A DNA stretch of 11,805 nucleotides, taken from assembly GCA_017624645.1 (NCBI GenBank), contig JAGAMQ010000126.1, positions 1 to 11,805 on the forward strand, read 5' to 3'. Below the pieces are notes generated by a model. That model was given only the letters and a program-made list of their open reading frames with translations, was not told the DNA's origin and ran no database searches. Source of the stretch: Oscillospiraceae bacterium. Lineage in GTDB: Bacteria > Bacillota > Clostridia > Oscillospirales > Oscillospiraceae. Positions 1-6,500 of the stretch are shown here, piece after piece. A program made the position numbers and the translations under genes. Position 1 is the first letter of the stretch; every line of letters begins with the position of its first letter.

Positions 1-423
1 AAAGACATTCCTCCCGAGAAATTGCAGGGCAAGCTCCTGACAGAGATCGAAGAAATGGTCACGGAGGAACTGAACAAGCCTGCACCGCCTCCAGACTGGA
101 AGATCAACGTCCAGCTTATCAAGCTGTTCGCTGACAACAAGGCTGGCCACATGGTTCAGATCAAGACCCCCGACCTGGGCGGCATCAACAACACCATTGA
201 GGCTGTTCTGTACTGCAAGGAAAAGGGCATTGGTGCATACCAGGGCGGTACCTGCAACGAGACCGACCGCAGCGCACAGGTCTGTGTCCACTGCGCAATG
301 GCTACCCAGCCTGTGCAGATCCTGGCAAAGCCCGGCATGGGTGTTGACGAGGGCTTCATGATCGTTTATAATGAAATGAACCGGATCATGGCTATCCGTA
401 ACGCAAAGAAGAACGCTAAGTAA
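1..423 (+). CDS. 3-methylaspartate ammonia-lyase, C-terminal part (5' truncated by window)
   Basis: The enzyme interconverts L-threo-3-methylaspartate with mesaconate and ammonia. This is the second step of glutamate fermentation by the methylaspartate (glutamate mutase) route, in the cytoplasm. It belongs to the enolase superfamily. The frame is open from base 1 and gives 140 residues to TAA. The fragment contains VQIKTPDLGG (Lys at local residue 55) and GGTCNETD (Cys at local residue 85). The 30-residue spacing matches the catalytic Lys331 and the active-site Cys361 known for the clostridial and Citrobacter enzymes, so about 276 residues lie upstream of the window and the full length would be about 416, usual for the family. 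The C-terminal KPGMGVDEG motif is also typical. The next gene starts 20 nt downstream, so the two are probably co-transcribed. Family assignment is secure; the promoter and upstream partners (glutamate mutase would be expected) are not visible. Confidence 0.95.
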   Translation, partial: KDIPPEKLQGKLLTEIEEMVTEELNKPAPPPDWKINVQLIKLFADNKAGHMVQIKTPDLGGINNTIEAVLYCKEKGIGAYQGGTCNETDRSAQVCVHCAMATQPVQILAKPGMGVDEGFMIVYNEMNRIMAIRNAKKNAK

Positions 424-443
424 TTGCTTGATAGGAGAACACA

Positions 444-1577
444 ATGGGTTATCAGTATTGGAAATATGATAAGCTGGAGGCACTGTGCAACGATGCCTTC
501 CAGAAGTTCGGCTTCAGCGCTGAGGAAGCCAAGATCATCAGCGATGTGCTGCTGATGTCCGACCGGATCGGTATCGAGAGCCACGGTATGCAGAGAATGT
601 ACCGTTACTACAAGTCCATCCAGAAGGGCATGATCAAGGTCGAGTCCAAGGGTGATGTGGTATTTGAGACCCCCGTTTCCGCTGTGCTGGATGCAGATGA
701 CGGCATGGGTCAGGTGGTCGGTCACAAGGCAATGATGATGGCCATTGAGAAGGCAAAGAAGGTCGGTATCGGCATGGTCACCGTCCGTAATTCCAACCAC
801 TATGGTATTGCGGGCTACTATGCAAAGCTGGCTTGTAATGAGGGCCTCATCGGTCTGTCCTGCACCAACACCAATGCCATTATGGTTCCCACCTACGGCA
901 GAACCGCTATGCTGGGCACCAACCCCATCGCTGTGGCAATGCCTGCCGAGCCTTATGATTTCTTCTTTGATGCTTCCACCACCGTGGTTACCCGGGGCAA
1001 GCTGGAGGTCTACAATAAGAAGGGCGAGCCTCTGCATGACGGCTGGGCGCTGAACAAGGATGGCAAGCCTTCCAACGATGCTGCAGATGTGCTGGATAAC
1101 ATTGCTGCAAAGCGCGGCGGCGGCATCATGCCTCTTGGCGGCAGCACCGAGGATACCGGCAGCCATAAGGGCTACGGCTATGCCATGCTGTGCGAGATCT
1201 TCTCTTCCATCATTTCTTTGGGCACCACCTCCAACAATACCGGTGTCGGCGGCAAGGGTGGCATCTGCCATGGCTTCGTAGCCATCGATCCCAAGATCTT
1301 CGGCGATGCCGAAGCAATCAAGGCACACTTGTCCGCATACCTGGAGGATCTGCGTAACTCTCCCAAGGCAGAGGGCCAGACCCGGATCTACACCCACGGC
1401 GAGAAGGAAGTAGAAGCTGAGAAGAAGCTGATGGCAGAGGGTATTCCTGTCAATGACAACACCATGGTGGAAGTCTATGAGATGTGCCAGTACCTGAACA
1501 TGGACTTCAGCAAATACTTTGGAGACTATGTGCCCGAGGCCTCTGCAGGCTTCAAGTCCCCCGAAACCTTTAAATAA
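444..1577 (+). CDS. Ldh_2-family malate/lactate-type NAD(P)-dependent dehydrogenase
   Basis: This is a 377-residue cytoplasmic 2-hydroxyacid dehydrogenase of the Ldh_2 family (malate, L-lactate, ureidoglycolate, sulfolactate dehydrogenases), which is unrelated to the Rossmann-type MDH/LDH family. Family motifs are visible in order: ESHGMQR (45-51), NSNHYG with the probable catalytic His119 (116-121), GTNP (158-161), DASTT (176-180) and SHKGYG (240-245). The ATG is supported by AGGAGA at 433-438, 5 nt upstream. It lies 20 nt after the methylaspartate ammonia-lyase stop and is followed by a malic enzyme gene, so malate is the substrate the context favours; the sequence alone cannot distinguish it from lactate or other 2-hydroxyacids. 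The stretch around STEDTGSHKGYG looks slightly longer than the usual glycine-rich loop of the family. Family confidence is high, substrate confidence is moderate to low. Confidence 0.88.
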   Translation: MGYQYWKYDKLEALCNDAFQKFGFSAEEAKIISDVLLMSDRIGIESHGMQRMYRYYKSIQKGMIKVESKGDVVFETPVSAVLDADDGMGQVVGHKAMMMAIEKAKKVGIGMVTVRNSNHYGIAGYYAKLACNEGLIGLSCTNTNAIMVPTYGRTAMLGTNPIAVAMPAEPYDFFFDASTTVVTRGKLEVYNKKGEPLHDGWALNKDGKPSNDAADVLDNIAAKRGGGIMPLGGSTEDTGSHKGYGYAMLCEIFSSIISLGTTSNNTGVGGKGGICHGFVAIDPKIFGDAEAIKAHLSAYLEDLRNSPKAEGQTRIYTHGEKEVEAEKKLMAEGIPVNDNTMVEVYEMCQYLNMDFSKYFGDYVPEASAGFKSPETFK

Positions 1578-1592
1578 CCAACCAATCTATAA

Positions 1593-1667
1593 CTGAATAC
1601 CGATATATCTTGCGGAGAGAAGACCGATGGTCCTTTCTCCGCAAGAGTGGTTTTTCGGTGAATTCAG
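1593..1667 (+). terminator. Imperfect hairpin with short T-run between the dehydrogenase and malic enzyme genes
   Basis: Arms 1609-1625 and 1629-1645 pair over 17 positions around a GAT loop, with one G-U wobble and one A-C mismatch; the outer 10 bp (CTTGCGGAGA / TCTCCGCAAG) are perfect. TTTTT follows at 1651-1655 after a 5-nt gap, so this could be a weak intrinsic terminator or attenuator. The structure can be extended outward by CTGAAT-ACCG (1593-1602) pairing with CGGT (1656-1659) and ATTCAG (1662-1667). I see no convincing promoter between it and the malic enzyme gene, so partial read-through is likely. It could also be a small palindromic repeat. Confidence 0.6.
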
Positions 1668-1697
1668 TAAAATTATATCGATGAAAGGATACTGATT

Positions 1698-2870
1698 ATG
1701 GATTACGCAAAAGAATCTCTTCGCAAGCACGCCCAGTGGGGCGGTAAGATTGAGGTCATCAGCACCGTTCCCTGCAAGACCAAGGATGATCTGTCTCTGG
1801 CCTACACCCCCGGCGTGGCACAGCCCTGTCTAGAGATCCAGAAGGACGTCAACAAGTCCTATGAGCTGACCCGTCGCCACAACCTGTGCGCAGTCATCAC
1901 CGATGGCTCCGCAGTTCTGGGCTTGGGCGATATCGGTCCTGAAGCAGGCATGCCCGTTATGGAGGGCAAGTGCGCCCTGTTTAAGGCTTTCGGCGATGTG
2001 GATGCATTCCCTCTTTGCGTTAAGAGCAAGGATGTGGACGAGTTCGTCAACGCTGTGTACCTGATGTCCGGTTCTTTCGGTGGCATCAATCTGGAGGATA
2101 TCTCTGCACCCCGCTGCTTCGAGATCGAGCGAAAGCTGAAGGAAAAGTGCGACATTCCTATCTTCCATGACGACCAGCACGGCACTGCCGTTATCACCCT
2201 GGCAGGTCTGACCAATGCACTGAAGGTGGTTGGAAAGAAGAAGGAGGATGTGACCATCGTTACCTCCGGTGCCGGTGCCGCAGCTATCGCTATTGTGAAG
2301 CTGCTGCTGTCTGCAGGCTACAAGAATGTGATCATGACTGACCGTACCGGCGCTATCTATGCAGGCCGTGAGGGTCTGAACTGGATCAAGGAGGAAATGG
2401 CACAGGTCACCAATCCCGAGAAGAAGCAGGGTAAGCTGGCAGATGTCATCGTGGGCGCAGATGTGTTCATCGGTGTCTCCGCCCCCGGCACCCTGACCAC
2501 TGAGATGGTCAAGACCATGGCAAAGGATGCCATCGTGTTCGCATGTGCCAACCCCACCCCCGAGATCTTCCCCGAGGATGCTAAGGCTGGCGGTGCTGCG
2601 GTGGTTTCCACCGGCCGTTCCGACTTCCCCAACCAGATCAACAACGTGCTGGCATTCCCCGGCATTTTCCGGGGTGCCTTCGATGTGAGAGCTTCCGATA
2701 TCAACGAGGAAATGAAGGTTGCTGCTGCGGAAGCACTGGCAGGCCTGATCTCCGACGATGAGCTGAATGCAGATTACATTATCCCCGCCGCCTTTGACGA
2801 GCGTGTTGGTCCTGCGGTGGCTGCCGCGGTGGCAGAGGCTGCCCGGAAGACCGGCGTCGCCCGGATCTGA
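1698..2870 (+). CDS. Malic enzyme (NAD(P)-dependent, oxaloacetate-decarboxylating type, short form)
   Basis: This 390-residue cytoplasmic enzyme decarboxylates malate oxidatively to pyruvate and CO2 with reduction of NAD(P)+. It is the short bacterial form without the phosphotransacetylase-like C-terminal extension. Visible motifs are YTPGVA with the probable catalytic Tyr36, EGKCALFKAFG (Lys91 likely the general base), the metal-binding Glu133-Asp134 in NLEDISAP, FHDDQHGTA (157-164), the dinucleotide loop SGAGAAA (190-196), ANPTPEI (284-290) and SDFPNQINNVLAFPG (308-322). AAAGGA at 1684-1689 lies 8 nt before the ATG. The gene is separated from the dehydrogenase by 120 nt holding a hairpin, and is closed by an intrinsic terminator 15 nt after its stop. 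Context suggests it converts malate to pyruvate in the same fermentative network. Cofactor preference (NAD versus NADP) cannot be told from what I can see. Confidence 0.95.
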   Translation: MDYAKESLRKHAQWGGKIEVISTVPCKTKDDLSLAYTPGVAQPCLEIQKDVNKSYELTRRHNLCAVITDGSAVLGLGDIGPEAGMPVMEGKCALFKAFGDVDAFPLCVKSKDVDEFVNAVYLMSGSFGGINLEDISAPRCFEIERKLKEKCDIPIFHDDQHGTAVITLAGLTNALKVVGKKKEDVTIVTSGAGAAAIAIVKLLLSAGYKNVIMTDRTGAIYAGREGLNWIKEEMAQVTNPEKKQGKLADVIVGADVFIGVSAPGTLTTEMVKTMAKDAIVFACANPTPEIFPEDAKAGGAAVVSTGRSDFPNQINNVLAFPGIFRGAFDVRASDINEEMKVAAAEALAGLISDDELNADYIIPAAFDERVGPAVAAAVAEAARKTGVARI

Positions 2871-2884
2871 TAGTTTTCAACAGC

Positions 2885-2914
2885 AAGCCGTGCTGCACCC
2901 GCAGCACGGCTTTT
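2885..2914 (+). terminator. Intrinsic terminator of the malic enzyme gene
   Basis: A perfect 12-bp stem (AAGCCGTGCTGC at 2885-2896 with GCAGCACGGCTT at 2901-2912) closes on a CCC-containing 4-nt loop and runs into TTTT at 2911-2914. It lies 15 nt after the malic enzyme stop codon. This ends the first transcription unit in the window. Confidence 0.92.
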
Positions 2915-2927
2915 CTGTCCCAACCTC

Positions 2928-3107
2928 TGTCATTGCGAGCCCCGAAGGGGTGTGGCAATCCCCATCGTCCCTCCCTGTCATTGCGAGCCCCGAAGGGGCG
3001 TGGCAGTCCACATCTTAAACGCCTCTCGTGTCCTTGCGATGGCGAAGCCCGTGACAATCCCCATCGTCCCTCCTGTCATTGCGAGCCCCGAAGGGGCGTG
3101 GCAATCC
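2928..3107. repeat. Array of four REP-like palindromic repeats (GTCATTGCGAG...GTGGCAATCC type)
   Basis: Four copies of a roughly 34-nt unit start TGTCATTGCGAG, carry a CCCCGAAGGGG core and end GTGGCAATCC. Positions are 2928-2961, 2976-3009 (GGCAGTCC end), 3029-3060 (diverged: CCTTGCGATGGCGAAGCCC core) and 3074-3107. Copies 1 and 3 are both followed by the same spacer CCATCGTCCCTCC before the next copy, so the array looks like a duplicated two-copy block. Each unit can fold, with CCCC/GGGG at the core and ATTGC/GCAAT at the ends. Related elements are widespread intergenic repeats in bacteria. They are likely not translated and may act as mobile or RNA-processing/termination elements. Confidence 0.85.
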
Positions 3108-3135
3108 GCAAATCCTTCCCCTCGTACGGGGACGC

Positions 3136-3277
3136 CAATGTCATTAAGTTAAGAAGCTACGGTCATTCCGAGGGAGCACCAGCGACCGTGGGAATCCGTA
3201 ATTCTCTTTTTAAGATGCGGATTGCCACAACCAGTGTGCGCGCTGGTTCCGCAATGACACTAACTTAATGCCATTGT
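3136..3277. mobile_element. MITE-like composite inverted-repeat element
   Basis: The near-terminal arms AATGTCATTAAGTTA (3137-3151) and TAACTTAATGCCATT (3261-3275) are inverted copies matching at 14 of 15 positions. Between them are two REP-like modules facing each other: GGTCATTCCGAGG...GGGAATCCG (3161-3198) and, on the opposite strand, one that folds as ATTGC/GCAAT (3221-3225 with 3251-3255) enclosing AACCAG/CTGGTT (3229-3234 with 3243-3248). CGGGGACGC(C) occurs directly repeated on both flanks (3127-3136 and 3278-3287), as expected for a 9-10 bp target duplication. No transposase is encoded, so it would need one in trans. An alternative is that the flanking copies are just two members of another repeat family. 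Confidence 0.5.
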
Positions 3278-3380
3278 CGGGGACGCCGGTCCCTACATAG
3301 CATGATCACAGCACCTCCGTAAACCGAAAATTGCATGAATTTTTAAGCAACGGTTTTTTCTTTTTCACCAAACTGGCACA

Positions 3381-3411
3381 TTGCACAATTATTGAGATAA
3401 GATGTGTGCAA
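3381..3411. promoter_or_regulatory. Inverted repeat upstream of the secreted protein promoter (possible operator)
   Basis: TTGCACA (3381-3387) and TGTGCAA (3405-3411) are perfect inverted 7-mers separated by 17 nt, ending 1 nt before the TTGACA -35 box. This could bind a dimeric regulator, but a 7-mer inverted pair can occur by chance and no regulator gene lies nearby. Confidence 0.25.
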
Positions 3412-3412
3412 A

Positions 3413-3464
3413 TTGACAAAATCATCGTGATACTCTTGTATTTTCCCGATAAAAAATGTATTAT
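3413..3464 (+). promoter_or_regulatory. Candidate promoter region of the large secreted protein gene
   Basis: Two sigma-70-like arrangements overlap here. One has a consensus -35 TTGACA at 3413-3418 with a weak -10 TGTATT at 3437-3442 (18-bp spacing). The other has a weak -35 TTGTAT at 3436-3441 and a good -10 TATTAT at 3459-3464 (17-bp spacing). An inverted repeat TTGCACA / TGTGCAA (3381-3387, 3405-3411) sits just upstream of the first and could be an operator. The exact start site cannot be decided by eye. Confidence 0.5.
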
Positions 3465-3512
3465 ATTCTAGTGAAAATATCGCTGAAATCTTTAAGGAAA
3501 TGAGGTTATTAC

Positions 3513-6500
3513 ATGAAGAAGAAAGTTCTTTCGGTACTGTGCGTGGTGGTCCTCCTTTTGGGAGTGCTGGGCCTTGGCGCTGCGGTTTCTGCAGCTGACG
3601 GCATCGGCAACCTGAAGGTAGGCTATGCAATCGTCAGTATCGATCCCACTGACGCAGCGGGTACATACCGTACCATCGACTACACTACCATCTATAATGG
3701 CAGTGGCAATGACAGCCTGAAGGCGGATATTGATGCGGCTGTGGCTGCAAGTGATCCTGCCATCAAGATGGAAAAGGATGCCAATGGTAAGGTTACTTCC
3801 GTTGTGTACACCGTCCAGCCTCTGAAGGACGAGGTCAACGGCGGCCGCATCACCTCCAGCGACAACCGGTACGAAAGATTGGCTAAGATCAACCTGTCTG
3901 ACCTGCCCGAGGGCTATTTCTCTATGCCTTTGTCCGGCTACGGCAGCACCAACACCCGTCTGTCCATCGGTAAGATGGATGACAACGGCGACGGCAATAT
4001 CGACGACAATGACGGCAACTTTATGACTTGCATCGCTGTCACAGATGCCGAGGGAGAGACCATGCTGTTCTTCTCCCTGGATGCCATCACCTCCGAGGAC
4101 TTTGCCTCCTATTCTGTCCGGGACCAGATCCGGGACTATCTAAAGGAGGAAGACGCCGCTTATGATGTTACCAATGCCAACATGATGTTCTCTGCCAGCC
4201 ATACCCACTCCGGTCCCGATTCCAGCATTAACAACTCCTATGCACTGAACATCAATGCTGCCCAGAGAGCTTACAGGAAGCTGCTGATCGGCAAGGCAAA
4301 GGAAGCTGCTATTGCTGCTATGGCTGACCGGTCTGAGGTCACCGTCTCCACCGGTGAGATCGAAGCCACCAATATGAACGCCACCCGCCACTACACGATC
4401 TCTGAAAAGAAGTCCGGTGGTGCATCTGCGTCCTGGGTCCATGGCGATAACTTTGGTCCGAGTCTGCCTTCTGACAAATATGTTGATAAAGATGAGCACA
4501 ACGGTACCGGCAGCTATACCATCGGTTCCACTACATACACCGTGTCTGCGTCCAATGTTTCCCAGTCTGATGAGACCATGTATCTGATCCAGTTCACCCC
4601 CAAGGATGACAAAGATCCCATCGTCATGGTGAACTTCCGTGCCCACCCCAAGCTGAACTCCGCTGCTACCCTTGGCTACGGCGGGGACAATAAGTACAGT
4701 AACTCCTGTGATTATGTTGGTGCCCTCCGTGAGAAGCTGGCAAATCACCACTTCCGCGCTTCCTATATTCAGGGTGCTTCCGGTAACCAGAACACATGGA
4801 ACTACCTGGACGACGAGACCCTAACCCCCGGCGTGCAGGCTACCTCTAACGGCTCTGCTATGTACAAAGAGATCATGGAATACCGTGAGCCGGACGGCAG
4901 TTCTACCAAGAACAGCTATAATGACACCCTTGCCTTCTTCAAGTACACCAACAGTAAGAGGACCTACAATGCCCAGTCCGGCTTCTCCTACGGCGCCCGT
5001 CTGGCTGACTATGCGTTGAAAGCACTGAAGAATGAAAATGGTAAATATATGACCACCCGGGAGAACGGACTGATCAAGGCAAATCAGACCGTCTATACCG
5101 GCACCGGTCAGACCTACAGTGAAGGTCTGCGGGCAGCAGTGGCAGACTATGATGCGAAGCTGGCAGCCTACAAGGCCGATACCTCTAACACAGCTCCTTC
5201 CTTCCCGTATCTGTATAAGCATCCAGAAGACGGACAATATTACAATCTGAACTCCATCTATCACGCCAATGCTGTTCGTGACAGAGCCACTGATGCCAGC
5301 AAGATCGATGCCAAGCTGGTGCTGAACTGTATTACCATCGGACCGCTGGCCTTCGTATCTGCCCCCTGTGAGCTGTACGACCGCTATAACGACAATGGCG
5401 ATCAGGTGAACGATAACCTGTGGGATACCTTCAACACCACCGCAAAGAAAAACGGCTACATCGCTCCCATGGTCCTTGGCTATACCAACGGCCACGAGGG
5501 TTATGTCCCCAACGCGGCAGCTTACGACTATAACGCGGAAAACAACGCAAATGGCACTGTGGTGCGCCCCACCAACAACGAGAAGATGATCATGGGCGTT
5601 GGCTCCTATGAGGCAAACAACACAAGATTTGCTTCCGGTTCCGGCGAGCAGATCGTTAAGCATTTCGAGGAAACCCTGCTGGGTATGAAGAATATGGACC
5701 GTCCCTCTGTCTGCCTCATGTGCGGACAGGAAAACGTTCACTGGGGTACCCTGTCCAGTCCCGGCGCTACTGAGATTTCCGGCGGTCACTATTATCTGGT
5801 GGATGATCTGGTAGAGTATGCCGGTACCAAGGCCGGACAGCGGATCATCCGTGGCAATACCTGTATCGATTTGAATGGTCACACAGCGGGCAACAGCGCT
5901 ACTGATTTCGGCAGAGCCTTCTATGTGGTGGGCAACATAACACTGCGGATGATGAACGGTACTGTCGAGGGCAGAGGCTCGAGTACTGGCCAATACGGCG
6001 GCGTAATCTATATGGGAGAGGGCAGCTCGCTGTATTTGCAGAACGTGAATGTGAAGCGGCAGATCTGTGACGGTCAGACAAACATATACGGCGGTGCCAT
6101 TTGTGCAAAGAAAGGTTGTACCATTGATATTAGCGGCGGCTCCGTCACCGGTGGTCAGGCTACCGAAGCGGGTGGCAACATCTACGCCGAAACAAACTCG
6201 AAATTGTACCTAAACAACTGTTCTGTGACTGGCGGTGCTATTAATAACGCTACTTCCACAGGATACGGCGGTGGCATCTATTCCAAGGGTACTGTGACGC
6301 TTCTTGGTGGCTCTATCACCGGCAATACCGCAGCTGACGGCGCCGGTGTGTATATGGACGATAGTGCTGCCCAGCTGATCCTTTCCGGTAATGCAAATGT
6401 TACCGGTAACTACATGACAGATGGTACTACCGCAAATAACATCAGAGCTACTTCTTCCCAGCTCACCATTTCCGGTACCTACACCGGTACTGCCGGCATC

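Larger units (their letters stand above)
2871..3512. other. 642-bp gene-free interval rich in palindromic repeats
   Basis: The interval holds, in order: the malic enzyme terminator, four REP-like repeats (2928-3107), a composite inverted-repeat element with flanking direct repeats (3127-3287), a small palindrome GGGACGCCGGTCCC (3280-3293), an AT-richer stretch with a bulged hairpin (3321-3356), and the promoter and ribosome binding site of the large secreted protein gene. Open frames that cross the repeats are readings of the repeats themselves, because the same short peptide phrases recur. I see no RNA gene. Confidence 0.8.

Noticed and set aside
366..1397. 343-residue open frame on the - strand
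   Set aside because: It lies antisense to the Ldh_2 dehydrogenase, whose family motifs are clear. It has no ribosome binding site context or recognisable domain; the codon bias of the + strand gene keeps this frame open.
2928..3268. CRISPR array
   Set aside because: The repeats are internally palindromic, vary between copies, and have 14-20 nt or identical spacers. No cas gene is near. They fit REP-like elements.
2767..3268. Small + and - strand open frames across the repeat region
   Set aside because: Their peptides repeat the same phrase at each REP copy, and one crosses the malic enzyme terminator, so they are repeat read-outs.
3321..3360. Terminator-like hairpin AAACCG-TTGC / GCAA-CGGTTT followed by Ts
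   Set aside because: The stem is interrupted by a 4-nt bulge and has a 12-nt AT-rich loop, and no gene on the + strand ends just upstream. Kept only as a weak possibility.
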